In this document: positions 47,294-57,390 of the stretch, piece after piece
Numbering within the stretch: the first letter of the stretch is position 1
How the letters are laid out: each line of letters starts with the position of its first letter
NCBI RefSeq assembly: GCF_004367585.1
Contig: NZ_CP038015.1
Location: 1,866,001 to 1,930,000, forward strand
Length of the DNA stretch: 64,000 bases
Direction: 5' to 3'
Source of the DNA: Paenisporosarcina antarctica
GTDB taxonomy: Bacteria; Bacillota; Bacilli; Bacillales_A; Planococcaceae
The notes under the pieces: model-generated
Seen by the model: the letters and a program-made list of their open reading frames with translations, nothing else
Told to the model about the DNA's origin: nothing
Databases searched by the model: none
Program-made: the position numbers and the translations under genes

Positions 47294-48326
47294 TTAATTC
47301 ACCTCTACCGGCTAATAATAGCCTTAACTGAAAGTACGAAAAGTTTGGAAAAACTTCCTTTAATGTTCTTAATTTATTTGTTGATTGATTTTTAACTTCT
47401 TGAATTAGCATTAAAATATCCTCGTTTTCAAAAAATAATTGAATCGAAAATAAAGGATCATTCATCGCCATTTCCACGAAATGATCTTCTATTGTACTTT
47501 TTTTCAAATGCCGTAGTGAAATGATCTGATCAAAAGAATAGCCTTGTTGATGAAGGTCAGCTGTTCTTTTAGCTGATTCTGTTAATGGTGTCGTCGGCTT
47601 AATTCCTTCACTCATCTTAGACAACAGTACCAACATGTTATTTGTTGAAATTTCATCCAGTAAGATATGTAAGCTTTCATTTAATAAGATTTGGAGGTCA
47701 ACTTGTTCTTCCTTCAATTCTTGAGATAATTGTTGCCATGTAACACCACTAACTCGATACCCAGATAATCGATGACTTAAAATTGTCACATGTATATTTG
47801 ATAGATTATCAGAATGGAAAACTGTCTTTAACTCTTGATAATAGCTTCTGATAAACTCATCAGATTTGTAGGGAAAACTATGTAAATATTGTCGCACCCA
47901 AGAGTGAATCTTTTCATCTTTTTGTACAGGGACGAATGATAAATTTTCTGCATTTACATGTGACAATGTTTGTGTCACAAGTGATAAACGTTGAAGAAAA
48001 ATTCGTTCATTACCTCTAAATAACCAACCATTTAACTTAAGTGATGGCATTTCGTATAGTTTCTGTTTCCCTACCTCTGTAATTTGAGGAACAGACATTT
48101 CATTTACAGTTATCCATCCTATTTGAATCATCTGTTGAATAACTTGATCGTAAGATTGTTTCGTTAGTTTAGGAAACAATGAAAAATATTTTGTAAGATT
48201 ATAGACCTTAACATCTTGGATTGTTTGACCCGAACGTTTTCCTCTAATCATATGAAAAGGGGCTGCAATTGTCCTCTCTTTGTTAAATCGATCGACCATA
48301 TGTAGGATTATTTGTTTAAATAGCAT
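47274..48326 (-). CDS. ypbB: Helix-turn-helix domain protein (ypbB)
   Basis: Protein of 350 residues, mostly helical, with a C-terminal HTH (HTH_40-like) domain: DLHQQGYSFDQIISLRHLKKSTIEDHF. It matches YpbB in its place upstream of recQ, and the 20-base overlap implies coupling. The role is unknown; perhaps it cooperates with RecQ. Confidence 0.85.
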   Translation of the reverse strand: MLFKQIILHMVDRFNKERTIAAPFHMIRGKRSGQTIQDVKVYNLTKYFSLFPKLTKQSYDQVIQQMIQIGWITVNEMSVPQITEVGKQKLYEMPSLKLNGWLFRGNERIFLQRLSLVTQTLSHVNAENLSFVPVQKDEKIHSWVRQYLHSFPYKSDEFIRSYYQELKTVFHSDNLSNIHVTILSHRLSGYRVSGVTWQQLSQELKEEQVDLQILLNESLHILLDEISTNNMLVLLSKMSEGIKPTTPLTESAKRTADLHQQGYSFDQIISLRHLKKSTIEDHFVEMAMNDPLFSIQLFFENEDILMLIQEVKNQSTNKLRTLKEVFPNFSYFQLRLLLAGRGELIDIESS

Positions 48327-48356
48327 AGGACATCCTCCAATTTATGAGTATTTAGG

Positions 48357-48385
48357 TTGAAAATTGAGGCGAAAATGATTAGAAT
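48357..48385 (+). promoter_or_regulatory. Promoter of ferredoxin gene
   Basis: TTGAAA and TAGAAT on the plus strand are exactly 17 bases apart, about 48 bases before the ferredoxin start. A good sigma-A type match. Confidence 0.6.
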
Positions 48386-48393
48386 AGGAATGA

Positions 48394-48681
<288 letters not shown>

Positions 48682-48683
48682 AA

Positions 48684-48738
48684 ATGTGGGCTGTCTAAAA
48701 GTCATTTAAAATGACTTTTAAACAGCCCTCTTTTTATA
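48684..48738 (+). terminator. Terminator of ferredoxin gene
   Basis: GGGCTGTCTAAAAGTCATTT pairs with its near complement and is followed by CTTTTTATATTT on the plus strand. Confidence 0.93.
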
Positions 48739-48739
48739 T

Positions 48740-48844
48740 TTAAAATGGCTCAGTTAAACAACTCTGTTTATTTCCGTTAGAGGTCTCTAAACCTTCTCGA
48801 CGCAAGAATACCTTTGGTCCTGTTTCTGTTTCTGCATAGCACAT
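48740..48844 (-). CDS. Small ORF without ribosome binding site
   Basis: ATG to TAA of 34 codons, starting MCYAETETGPKVFLRREG and ending SCLTEPF. The peptide looks protein-like, but no ribosome binding site is seen and the stop is only a few bases from the ferredoxin terminator. It could be a remnant or part of a dispersed element. The rest of 48845-49008 shows no ORF or hairpin I can support. Confidence 0.25.
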   Translation of the reverse strand: MCYAETETGPKVFLRREGLETSNGNKQSCLTEPF

Positions 48845-49008
48845 ATAAATGACTATTGAATTGTATTTTTATTCAGTAGTTATTTTGTGTCACGCTCACC
48901 ATAACATCCTACTCCTACATTTCGGGTTATTTTCGCAACTTACTTAATAGCGCTGCAACTATCCAATTTCCCCCTAATTAAAGTGTGAATTTTACCAATA
49001 AACTACAA

Positions 49009-49057
49009 AATAAAGACCTGATTCACATTTTTCGCGAACCAGGTCTTTATTAAACTA
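49009..49057 (-). terminator. Terminator of ribU
   Basis: AATAAAGACCTG and CAGGTCTTTATT form a long stem, with GGTTCGCG and its partner making a second helix. It lies about 10 bases after the ribU stop. T-rich on both sides, so possibly bidirectional. The arms are almost the same as at 32378-32417. Confidence 0.88.
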
Positions 49058-49067
49058 TGATTCTATT

Positions 49068-49646
49068 TTAAGAGAATATCGCTCGTTGGTTATCCAACCA
49101 CGTTTTCATTGTTTTGAATAATAAGATGACCACAGCAGATAGTAATAGACCTTTAATTAAATTAAATGGCAATATACCTAGTAAGATTGTATTGCTTAAT
49201 GCAGTTCCAGTCATTGCAGGCATGTTTAAGAAATATGTGTACATCGGTAAAAATAATGCGTAATTTAGAACGCTCATTCCGATAGCCATTGCGAAAATTC
49301 CTGCAATTAATCCAATCGTTAAGCCTTTTGTAGTTGATATTTTACGATAAACCAAATAAACAGGTAGCATAAATAATATGCTTGTAGCAAAATTAGCCAT
49401 TTCTCCTACCGGCACGCCTGTTGGGCTTCCACTGAACATCCAGTACAAGACATTTTTAAATAACGCGACTAAAATCCCAGCTACAGGACCCATTGTTATA
49501 GCAGCAATTAGTGCAGGCACATCGCTAAAGTCGACTTTCAAAAAGGCTGGTAACGCTGGTAATGGAAAATTAAATAGCATTAAAACAAATGAAATACTAC
49601 TCAACATCGCAACTGCAATCATAATACGCAATCTGTTGTTCTTCAT
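49068..49646 (-). CDS. ribU: Riboflavin ECF transporter substrate-binding protein (ribU)
   Basis: S component of an ECF transporter for riboflavin (YpaA/FmnP family). Five to six membrane helices in 192 residues; FPLPALPAFLKVDFSDVP near residue 29 and VALFKNVLYWMFSGSPTG are signature segments. ATG 49646 follows AAGGGAGAGAGTCAT. The FMN riboswitch and terminator upstream make regulation by FMN very likely. No ribDEAH genes are seen in this window. Confidence 0.94.
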   Translation of the reverse strand: MKNNRLRIMIAVAMLSSISFVLMLFNFPLPALPAFLKVDFSDVPALIAAITMGPVAGILVALFKNVLYWMFSGSPTGVPVGEMANFATSILFMLPVYLVYRKISTTKGLTIGLIAGIFAMAIGMSVLNYALFLPMYTYFLNMPAMTGTALSNTILLGILPFNLIKGLLLSAVVILLFKTMKTWLDNQRAIFS

Positions 49647-49708
49647 ATGACTCTCTCCCTTTGTCGATTCACTCCACAAGAAGAAAAGTTTGTTCGTTCA
49701 AGTCCCAT

Positions 49709-49740
49709 CAAAAAAACCCATAAGCCGTTATCGCTTAGGG
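49709..49740 (-). terminator. Riboswitch-linked terminator before ribU
   Basis: CCCTAAGC pairs with GCTTATGGG over a six-base loop, followed by seven T residues on the minus strand. It lies between the FMN aptamer and ribU, about 63 bases before the start, as expected for the expression platform. Confidence 0.9.
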
Positions 49741-49799
49741 GAGTAGAAAGGCGCACTAAAATAGGCGTCTCGTTAAATGACAGAACGAAAAACGACCGC

Positions 49800-49931
49800 A
49801 CCTTCACCTTCTCCCATCCAGACTATACTGTCGGCTTTGGAATCACACCAAATCCTACCTTACGGCTCGCGGGCTATGAAGAATTTCTTCAATTACCGCC
49901 GATCGGGAATTTCACCCTGCCCCGAAGATGA
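49800..49931 (-). ncRNA. FMN riboswitch (RFN element)
   Basis: On the minus strand the segment runs from ATCTTCGGGGCAGGGTGAAA, through CCCGATCGGCGGT, the AGCCCGCGAGC arm and ATTTGGTGTGATTCCAAAGC, to GACAGTATAGTCTGGATGGG near 49810. These are the conserved helices of the FMN aptamer in order. A terminator follows before ribU. Confidence 0.97.
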
Positions 49932-49954
49932 ATCATTATTAAGTTACATTCTAT

Positions 49955-49983
49955 ACTATAAGAAAAAAAGATTCATTTGTAAA
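49955..49983 (-). promoter_or_regulatory. Promoter of ribU within the rsiX terminator
   Basis: TTTACA and TATAGT on the minus strand are exactly 17 bases apart. The expected transcription start lies about 15-25 bases before the aptamer. The -35 is part of the right arm of the rsiX terminator and the spacer holds its T run. Confidence 0.6.
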
Positions 49984-50007
49984 CTACTTGAGCCTACAAA
50001 TGAATCT
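49962..50007 (-). terminator. Terminator of sigX-rsiX
   Basis: AGATTCATTTGTA pairs with TACAAATGAATCT, followed on the minus strand by TTTTTTTCTT. It starts a few bases after the rsiX stop. Confidence 0.93.
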
Positions 50008-50012
50008 TCTTA

Positions 50013-51272
50013 TTACCAACTATATTTATTTAGTCCTACTGGTTGTTCCAGTGGTTGAGTAAAATTAATACCGATCCATTGTTCCTCAATAACATTATCT
50101 AATTGAATTTGAACATCAAAGGTAGCTCCAGTTAAAACGAAACTTTCGATCATTTGAGCTGTTTGCTCTTGTGATAAAGAATTTAACTCAAGAGGTTTAC
50201 TGAACTTAATATGAAAAACCCCTTGAATTTCTTCAACTGTATAAGTAACTGACATTGGAACCACGTTCGCAAAGAAATCATTTGGAGGCGTTTTTAAGGC
50301 AACCAGTGCGTCCAATGCATTGTTGTATGGTTCACTTAGACTCGGCACCATATAGACCTGACCTGACGGATCTGTGTAAGGGTAAACCGCCGTTTTGTAG
50401 AGGCCATTAGTAAGAACCGTAGGTGTTTTCTGACCTACTTGATCAAATTCAGCTTGACTGCCATCTTCATTTTGATGGTTAATTTGGGTAAAACCTTCAA
50501 AAGTGAATTGAAGTGATAAATCATAGGAATAAAGAGCTGCACTTGCAAGGTCATAATCATGTTCTTTAGGTAATCGGTGAACAAGTTGATCTTGGTCAAT
50601 TTCAAACGTTCCCTTATATGGGTGATAGTCAGTAAAACCAAGGTCTTCTTCATTGATGTCAGCTGCATATTTCTCATATAATTGCAGCGTATTTGGCGTT
50701 TCGTTCCCAAAATCTTGTTGAATTTGATCATTTGGAATTAAGAAACTGACGGGAACTACCAGTGCATCTTGAGAAACTAAACCAATTTTAAAAACTGTAT
50801 GATTTTCTACATCACTTGAATAAGCAGAAGTTAATAATGATTCAACTGGTGCTTCTGCAGATTTAGCCATCTCAGTTTCAGAAGTTTCTTTATCTGACGT
50901 ACTATTAATAGTAGCGGACCCTTCCGCTGACTCATCAGTAGCTTTTTCTGGTATGGACATTTTGCTTTCTTCACTTGTTACACGATCCATGTCAGCAGAA
51001 CTTTCGCTCTCTGCACTACTGTCAAATGCATTTTGAAGTTCGCTGTTTGGCTGGTTAAGAAGCGTTGCACCTAATAAGGTCAACGTAATTAAGGCAGCAA
51101 CTGCCACAGCTGGTGGTAGCCAGATTTTACGTTTCTTTAGCTTACCTTCCGCTAATCGCGAATCTTGTTGTAATCGTTTTAACACTTCGGCTTTCGAACG
51201 TGTGTCTTGTTGCTTAGGCACTTGGCTGAGTAACTGGTCAATCTTTTGTTCACTCCATTTATTGTTGCTCAT
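50013..51272 (-). CDS. rsiX: Anti-sigma-X factor (rsiX)
   Basis: Membrane anti-sigma factor of 419 residues. The N-terminal cytoplasmic part (1-47) faces sigma X, a single helix lies at about 49-68, and a long extracellular domain follows. It begins with a Ser/Glu-rich stretch at about 75-140. Somewhat longer than the B. subtilis RsiX. It overlaps the sigX end by 14 bases, so the pair is translationally coupled. Confidence 0.88.
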   Translation of the reverse strand: MSNNKWSEQKIDQLLSQVPKQQDTRSKAEVLKRLQQDSRLAEGKLKKRKIWLPPAVAVAALITLTLLGATLLNQPNSELQNAFDSSAESESSADMDRVTSEESKMSIPEKATDESAEGSATINSTSDKETSETEMAKSAEAPVESLLTSAYSSDVENHTVFKIGLVSQDALVVPVSFLIPNDQIQQDFGNETPNTLQLYEKYAADINEEDLGFTDYHPYKGTFEIDQDQLVHRLPKEHDYDLASAALYSYDLSLQFTFEGFTQINHQNEDGSQAEFDQVGQKTPTVLTNGLYKTAVYPYTDPSGQVYMVPSLSEPYNNALDALVALKTPPNDFFANVVPMSVTYTVEEIQGVFHIKFSKPLELNSLSQEQTAQMIESFVLTGATFDVQIQLDNVIEEQWIGINFTQPLEQPVGLNKYSW

Positions 51273-51801
51273 CGTGAACTTGCCTCCTATCCGAATGCCC
51301 AGATAAGCGATCTCGAAGTTTATGAATCGCTCGATGTTGAGTGGTCTTTACTTTACCTTCCGTCCATCCGAGCACTTTTGATGTTTCTGCTATGGATAGA
51401 TCTTGGAAGTACCTCATAATGATGACCATTTTTTGATCGCCTGTACATTCATCTAACGCGTCTAATAATTGTTTCATTTCATCATTCAATTCAGCTAGTT
51501 CTTCAGGGAGAGCATCACTTGATTTCAGCTCTTGTTTTTCCCAATCAAAAAAGTCAAGAGCATGTCGCTTACGAACGGACGACTTTCGAAAGTGATCAAT
51601 TGCTACATTTTTTGCAATTGAAAATAACCAAGTTTTCTCTGTACTTTTACCTTCAAAACGGCTAAATGCTTTTAAAACACGTACATATACTTCATGCATT
51701 AAATCTTCGGCAGTCTGTCTATTTTTCACCATATACAATAAGAATTGAAAAACATCTTGATGGTACTGGTCATAAAGCCTGTGAAAAACGGAGTCATTCA
51801 T
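51259..51801 (-). CDS. sigX: ECF sigma factor (sigX)
   Basis: Group 4 sigma factor of 180 residues. Region 2 shows LMHEVYVRVLKAFSRFEGKSTEKTWLF-type sequence at about 35-60. Region 4 shows DLSIAETSKVLGWTEGKVKTTQHRAIHKLR near 130-160. Position next to resE and before rsiX as in B. subtilis, where SigX controls cell-envelope and antimicrobial-peptide responses. Its own promoter is not obvious. Confidence 0.92.
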   Translation of the reverse strand: MNDSVFHRLYDQYHQDVFQFLLYMVKNRQTAEDLMHEVYVRVLKAFSRFEGKSTEKTWLFSIAKNVAIDHFRKSSVRKRHALDFFDWEKQELKSSDALPEELAELNDEMKQLLDALDECTGDQKMVIIMRYFQDLSIAETSKVLGWTEGKVKTTQHRAIHKLRDRLSGHSDRRQVHDEQQ

Positions 51802-51848
51802 ATACTCCCCCCCGTTCTATTAATTTGTCGTTTCAGCCAGCAAAAAAG

Positions 51849-53630
51849 TTACAAGTGTTTGATTGGTAACATAAAGGTAAATATAGTTCCAACATTTTCT
51901 TCACTTTTTACAGTAATTTCGCCATCATGTGCTTCTACCATATTCTTAGCAATTGCAAGACCTAAGCCTGTCCCACTCTTACCTCTTGTTCTTGATTTAT
52001 CAGCTTTATAAAAACGCTCAAATACATAAGGTAAATCTTCCTTAAGAATACCTGACCCTGTATCTTCTACACTAATTTTAACGAATCCATTAAGTTGTTC
52101 TACAAGGACTGACACTTTTCCTTCATTAGGAGTATGGCGAATGGCGTTATCAAGTAAATTGGTTAATACTTGTTCAATCCGGTCTTCATCCATATCAGCT
52201 GTTAATAGAGGAGAAACGGTAGTTTTAATAGTTAAATCAATAGAAGATTCTTTCGCTACTTGAGTAAATTTCTGAGTAATTCGTTCTATTATTGGAGTAA
52301 CAGCTACGTTTACTTTATAAAGCCGCATTCGACCTGATTCCATTCGTGCTATATCTAGCAAATCTGTAACTAGTCTACCCATACGTTGAGATTCTTCATA
52401 AATAATTTTCATCATTTCATCTCGTTCATCTTCCGTAGCCACCACGTTATCTAGTATTGCTTCACTATAGCCTTGTAGCATAGCAATTGGGGTTCTGAGT
52501 TCATGGGAAACATTTGCGATGAAATCAGAACGTAATCGATCCAGACGATGCTGTTCTGTCATATCTCTTAGTACTGCAACCGCTCCACGTATTGAATCTC
52601 CGCTATATAAAGGATTTATTGAAATGGCATAATAACTACCTTCCATTTCAAGTTCTTCGTTAATTTCTTCTTCTAAATGAAGAACATGATCAAGCATATG
52701 ATCCATTTCAATTGGAATTGGTTGACCTTTGTCTGTATCCATACGGAAAAACCACTTTTGTAACAATTTTTCAGCTTGTGGATTGCTGAGTAAAATGGTG
52801 TGATCTCTATTAAAAGTAATGACGGCATCAGTCATCGATGTTAAGATGCTTGATAATTGCTCTTTTTCTTGATTAATAACTTCTAAATGATGTTTTAATT
52901 GACGCCCCATTTGGTTGAATGCCACAGCCAACTGACCAATTTCATCATTTTGAAGAGACGGTAATTTTGTGTCAAAGTTTCCTTTTGACAATTCAAAAGC
53001 AGCTTCACGCATTTTACGTAGTGGAGAAGTAATTCGTGTTGATAGGAAAAAGGCAAAAAAGGTAGTTAGTATAAAGGCAATGAATGCTGATAAAAAAACG
53101 ATTTTCGTCGTTTCTTTTGTTGTTTTATGAATGACGTCTAAGCTTTGATAAATAAAGACAGCACCATGTACTTGATTTTCTACATTTAATGGAGAAGCTA
53201 AAACGATAAATGATTCCATTTGATTTTTATTCTCTAAGGACGGTAATATCATTTCCTTTATTATAGGTTGTGATGACTTAAAGACATTACCTAGTGTTTT
53301 ATCATTAATAATTTGTTGTTTAATTTTTTCTTCATTTTCACCCTCATGCAATGTCAACGTTGCTTCGCGAGGTTCTTTAGCAATAATTGCATTTGTTTCT
53401 GGGCCAAGTATGCCAGAAATTATATAGAGAGATGTATCAACATCTTCGTGATCATCAACAATTCTAGCAATTGTATTTGCTTCCTGACGCAATGAAGCTT
53501 CGGCTTGTTGACTATGATAGTTTCCTAAAAACTCAAGCATCAATATAGTAATGATAAACAACACAAACGAAACGAGAAGCAAAATGGTTACCCAAAGCTT
53601 CCCGACAACGCTGTTCCATATTCTATTCAT
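51849..53630 (-). CDS. resE: Sensor histidine kinase ResE
   Basis: Membrane kinase that phosphorylates ResD under oxygen limitation. Two helices at about 12-32 and 175-195 flank an extracellular domain. HAMP, PAS and HisKA (FIANVSHELRTPIAML, phosphorylated histidine near 375) follow, then the ATPase domain with N, G1 and G2 boxes (DNAIRHTP, VEDTGSGI, GKSGTGLGLAI). 593 residues from ATG 53630 after GAGGT. It overlaps the resD end by eight bases. Confidence 0.95.
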   Translation of the reverse strand: MNRIWNSVVGKLWVTILLLVSFVLFIITILMLEFLGNYHSQQAEASLRQEANTIARIVDDHEDVDTSLYIISGILGPETNAIIAKEPREATLTLHEGENEEKIKQQIINDKTLGNVFKSSQPIIKEMILPSLENKNQMESFIVLASPLNVENQVHGAVFIYQSLDVIHKTTKETTKIVFLSAFIAFILTTFFAFFLSTRITSPLRKMREAAFELSKGNFDTKLPSLQNDEIGQLAVAFNQMGRQLKHHLEVINQEKEQLSSILTSMTDAVITFNRDHTILLSNPQAEKLLQKWFFRMDTDKGQPIPIEMDHMLDHVLHLEEEINEELEMEGSYYAISINPLYSGDSIRGAVAVLRDMTEQHRLDRLRSDFIANVSHELRTPIAMLQGYSEAILDNVVATEDERDEMMKIIYEESQRMGRLVTDLLDIARMESGRMRLYKVNVAVTPIIERITQKFTQVAKESSIDLTIKTTVSPLLTADMDEDRIEQVLTNLLDNAIRHTPNEGKVSVLVEQLNGFVKISVEDTGSGILKEDLPYVFERFYKADKSRTRGKSGTGLGLAIAKNMVEAHDGEITVKSEENVGTIFTFMLPIKHL

Positions 53631-54339
53631 TACCAACCTCGAATTTGTATCCTACGCCCCATACTGTAACAATCATTTTTGCAGATTTTTCAGATACACG
53701 ATTTAATTTCTCGCGTAATCGTTTGACATGCGTATCGACTGTACGTAAATCTCCAAAGAAATCATAATGCCATACTTCTTTTAGTAATTGTTCTCGATCA
53801 AATACTTTATCTGGTGTTTTTGCTAGAAAATACAGGAGTTCATATTCTTTAGGTGTTAAATTTACTTCTGTTCCATCTGCAGTCACTCGATGTGCGTCAT
53901 GATCAATCGTTAAATGTGGGAATACTACTAAGTCTTTTGAAGTTGTTGACGTTGAAATTGACGAAATTGTCACTGAGCGTCGTAAAACCGCTTTCACTCT
54001 AAGTACTACTTCACGTGGGCTAAATGGTTTGACGATGTAGTCATCCGCGCCTAATTCAAATCCATCAATTCGGTCCGCTTCCTCTCCTTTAGCAGTTAAT
54101 AGTAGGATAGGTGTCGTTTTTTGTTCACGCAGTTCAGCAATGACTTCTAAACCATCTTTTTCAGGCATCATCACATCTAGTAATATACAGTGATAATCTT
54201 TTTCCAATGCCATTTCTAATGCCACTGCTCCATTTTCTGCCTCATCTACTTCATATCCTTCACGCTCTAAATACATTTTTAATAAACGACGAATACGGTC
54301 TTCATCATCTACTACTAAAATTGCAATATGTTCTGACAT
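53623..54339 (-). CDS. resD: Response regulator ResD
   Basis: OmpR-type regulator of respiration genes, including resABC, ctaA and qcr in B. subtilis. The receiver domain has the phospho-accepting Asp near residue 56 in LLDVMMPEKDG and KPFSPREV near 105. The C-terminal winged helix holds EYELLYFLAKTPDKVFDREQLL. ATG 54339 after GGAAGGGGTAACCAAC gives 238 residues. Confidence 0.96.
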   Translation of the reverse strand: MSEHIAILVVDDEDRIRRLLKMYLEREGYEVDEAENGAVALEMALEKDYHCILLDVMMPEKDGLEVIAELREQKTTPILLLTAKGEEADRIDGFELGADDYIVKPFSPREVVLRVKAVLRRSVTISSISTSTTSKDLVVFPHLTIDHDAHRVTADGTEVNLTPKEYELLYFLAKTPDKVFDREQLLKEVWHYDFFGDLRTVDTHVKRLREKLNRVSEKSAKMIVTVWGVGYKFEVGNE

Positions 54340-54502
54340 GTTGGTTACCCCTTCCGTCTTATCTTTACTAATTATTGTACAATTACATGTTCTATAAGGA
54401 AAGCGGAGAAGCCCACTCAAACTCGATGCTGGTGATGGATATTAGTATTAGAAAAAACATTTTCTATACTAAAATTATACTTAATTATCATTAAATGAAA
54501 GA

Positions 54503-54533
54503 AAAGCCCTTCCCTAAAAGGAAAAGGCTTGTC
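54503..54533 (-). terminator. Terminator of resABC
   Basis: AAGCCTTTTCC pairs with GGAAGGGCTT over a short loop, followed by TTTTCTTTC on the minus strand. It lies just past the resC stop; resD then starts 165 bases further on. Confidence 0.85.
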
Positions 54534-54535
54534 TA

Positions 54536-55723
54536 TTATGCGTAAGAATGCAAACCAGCAATTATTAAGTTAACTGCAATTAAGTTAAACATAATAATAA
54601 TAAATCCGATAACCGCTAGCCACGCAGATTTTTCACCTTGCCAACCTCTAGAAAACCGAAGATGCATGAAAGCTGCATAAAACAACCAAGTAATGAGTGC
54701 CCATACTTCTTTTGGATCCCATCCCCAGAACCTAGACCATGCTTCTTGAGCCCAAATCATCGCGAAAATAAGCGCTCCAAGCGTGAACACTGGAAATCCA
54801 ATAGATACAGCACGATACCCGATTTCATCCATTAATTGAGAATTAGCTTTTTGAGCAAATGGTTGTAAAACTGCTGAAATAGGTTTACGAATGATTAAAC
54901 GAATTAACCCATATAGCACTGTACCAAACAGCAAAGCCCAAGTCACAGTAGTTAATTTTTTCGCATTAACAATTGGAGGCATTTCTGCAAGCGGCGTCAT
55001 CGCAGCAGGGGTCAGTGATTCATACTCATTCATACCAAAAATCGGTGGAGCATTATAAGTCATTTCACTCGGTTTTTGTTCCTTATCCACATAAGTAAAT
55101 GATGCTTCGTAATCCATTAAAGTAAATGTTGTTGTGGAAGCAACGAATCCTAACGTTAAAATTACTGTGAACATTACAGCTTCGAGCCAAAAACTTTTTT
55201 TAGATTTTTTTGTGATATCTACATTTTTCAAAAGGTAAATTAAACCAGCGACTGCACTTATTGCTAAAATCGCCTCACCCATTGCCGCGGTTATTACGTG
55301 TATCGTTAGCCAATAGCTTTTTAAAGCTGGAATTAATGGATTGATATCACGAGGAAACATACTTGCATACGCAATAATGATAATCGCAATTGGAAGTGCA
55401 AATAATCCAAGGATAGGCGTTTTATAGATGAAATAAATTAAGATAAACGCCCCTACAATCATCATGCCAAATGCTGTTGTAAATTCAAATAAGTTACTTA
55501 CAGGAGCATGTCCTGCAGCAATCCATCGCGTAATGAAGTAAGCCAAGTTAGAAATAAATCCGACAATCGTAATTGTAATCCCAATACGTCCCCATCGTTT
55601 ATCAGAAATTGACGCTTCTGATTTTATTCCTTTTACTGCACCACCGAAAAAAAATGTTGCGATTAAATAGCAAACAAATGCAAAAAACAATAAATTCCCA
55701 CTAATCGAGACGAGTTGTGTCAT
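54536..55723 (-). CDS. resC: Cytochrome c biogenesis protein ResC (CcsA/CcsB family)
   Basis: Haem-handling membrane subunit of the system II cytochrome c synthase. About eight helices in 395 residues. The haem-binding tryptophan-rich motif [23 protein letters not shown] is near residue 330. It overlaps resB by four bases (ATGA) and works with ResB and ResA. Confidence 0.95.
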   Translation of the reverse strand: MTQLVSISGNLLFFAFVCYLIATFFFGGAVKGIKSEASISDKRWGRIGITITIVGFISNLAYFITRWIAAGHAPVSNLFEFTTAFGMMIVGAFILIYFIYKTPILGLFALPIAIIIIAYASMFPRDINPLIPALKSYWLTIHVITAAMGEAILAISAVAGLIYLLKNVDITKKSKKSFWLEAVMFTVILTLGFVASTTTFTLMDYEASFTYVDKEQKPSEMTYNAPPIFGMNEYESLTPAAMTPLAEMPPIVNAKKLTTVTWALLFGTVLYGLIRLIIRKPISAVLQPFAQKANSQLMDEIGYRAVSIGFPVFTLGALIFAMIWAQEAWSRFWGWDPKEVWALITWLFYAAFMHLRFSRGWQGEKSAWLAVIGFIIIMFNLIAVNLIIAGLHSYA

Positions 55724-57378
55724 GACGATTTCTCACCATCCTTTTTAAGCTCTTGTGCTTCTATGTCTTGTTGATCAATGTATTGAGGAAGTTGCGCAAC
55801 TTCAGTTACCTGATCTAACTCTTTTTTAACGCCAAACCAATTTTTGTTTGTATGAGCAGCAACAAATAAGTGCCCATCTTTACTTTCAAGAATCCATATT
55901 CGACGGTGATTGAAGTAAGAACCCTGTGCTACTCCAATCATGAATATTAATCCACCAAGAGCTAATATCCATAATGTTTTATCCTTACGAATCGTTAATC
56001 CTGAAATATCACGTGTATCTACATTTTGAAATTCAAGTTTATATTCATTGTCACCAAGTGGTTCCACTGTTTGTTTAATCGCAACAAAACTGGTTTCTCC
56101 TTCAGGTGTTTCAGGAGTGGTCATTTCCACTAAAAATGCTGGATTGTTTGGAACTGGAGATTTTGTTTGGGGCTCTCCATTCTCAAACCCGGAAAAATCA
56201 GGATAGTACCCTCGTAGTTCTACTGTTGTACCATTACCTAAATCGTATTTGGTTTTCGGGTCAACAAGGTCAACAGATAGATCACCCAGAGATTCGCCAC
56301 TAGATTTATTTACTAAATTAAAGTGCATAGTGCGTAGTTCATCTAAACGAAAATCCATTTGATAAACTGCAAATCCTTCAAACTTCAATGGCTTATTTAC
56401 TTGTATGGAACCTTTTTTTACTTCTTCTAAATTATCAGTTTCACCTGGTAATGAACCTTCTGGGTTTTTAAATAACACAACATCAGTTTGATAGTTGGAT
56501 GCAATCGTTCCTACTCGATCAATCGCATCACCAAACACTTCTTTAGTTTGATCTTTGTCATATGTTTCTAAGATAAATTCTTTACTTTCTAGGTAATAAC
56601 CAGGAGCTTCAGGGATGGCGCGTGTTTCACCCTCTCTGAGCCACATCGTTTCATCAACATAAAATCCAGGTAAGGCACGTAGCATTACAGCAAACAGGAA
56701 AATAATTAGTCCTACGTGATTCACATAAGGACCCCATCTAGCAAATCTTCCCTTTTCGGCTAATAATGCACCATCTTCACGCTTGACTTTATAGCGGAGT
56801 TCTATTAACTTTTCTTCGCTCTTTGTTAATGTTTCGTCACCCAAAATATTGTCACCATGAGCAAAAAGTCGTTGACGTTTCATAAAGCTTTCATGTCTGG
56901 TCGTACGTTGTTTCTTTAATGATTTATACAAAGGAATGACACGGTCTAAACTTGCAACAATGAGCGATATACCAAGCATACCTATTAACGTTTGGAACCA
57001 CCAAGAGCCATATAAATCTGATAAACCTAACTTATTATAGATAGTTCCGAAAGTGCCGTATACGCGCTCATAATAGGCTGCTATATCTGCAGATCCTGTC
57101 GCTGGGACGTACAATACTTGAGGCAATATTGTCCCAATTGCAGCTGCCACTAAAATTAGAATAATTAGAGAAATGCCGATTTTCACACTCGAAAAGAAAT
57201 TCCAAATTTTATCTATAATTGTTTTATTATAAGTTTGAGATCGACGAGCAGATCCTTCATATCGCATGTCTGCTAATTTTTGATTCTTTGCTTCAATGGT
57301 GAGTGCCCGACCACAGTTCCCACATAACACTGTTCCTTCTGGATTTTCATGCCCACAAGCACACATGATGTTGTTCAT
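55720..57378 (-). CDS. resB: Cytochrome c biogenesis protein ResB
   Basis: Partner of ResC in haem ligation, 552 residues. It begins with a CxC..CxxC zinc ribbon ([18 protein letters not shown]), as in B. subtilis ResB. Four helices follow (about 66-88, 125-145, 215-235 and 485-502). A large extracellular domain lies between the last two. ATG 57378 follows AAGGAG. Confidence 0.94.
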   Translation of the reverse strand: MNNIMCACGHENPEGTVLCGNCGRALTIEAKNQKLADMRYEGSARRSQTYNKTIIDKIWNFFSSVKIGISLIILILVAAAIGTILPQVLYVPATGSADIAAYYERVYGTFGTIYNKLGLSDLYGSWWFQTLIGMLGISLIVASLDRVIPLYKSLKKQRTTRHESFMKRQRLFAHGDNILGDETLTKSEEKLIELRYKVKREDGALLAEKGRFARWGPYVNHVGLIIFLFAVMLRALPGFYVDETMWLREGETRAIPEAPGYYLESKEFILETYDKDQTKEVFGDAIDRVGTIASNYQTDVVLFKNPEGSLPGETDNLEEVKKGSIQVNKPLKFEGFAVYQMDFRLDELRTMHFNLVNKSSGESLGDLSVDLVDPKTKYDLGNGTTVELRGYYPDFSGFENGEPQTKSPVPNNPAFLVEMTTPETPEGETSFVAIKQTVEPLGDNEYKLEFQNVDTRDISGLTIRKDKTLWILALGGLIFMIGVAQGSYFNHRRIWILESKDGHLFVAAHTNKNWFGVKKELDQVTEVAQLPQYIDQQDIEAQELKKDGEKSS

Positions 57379-57390
57379 ATGATTGACTCC

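Noticed and set aside
50435-50731. Frame of 98 codons on the minus strand within rsiX
   Set aside because: Same strand but another frame inside the strongly supported rsiX coding region; Lys/Ile-rich shadow.
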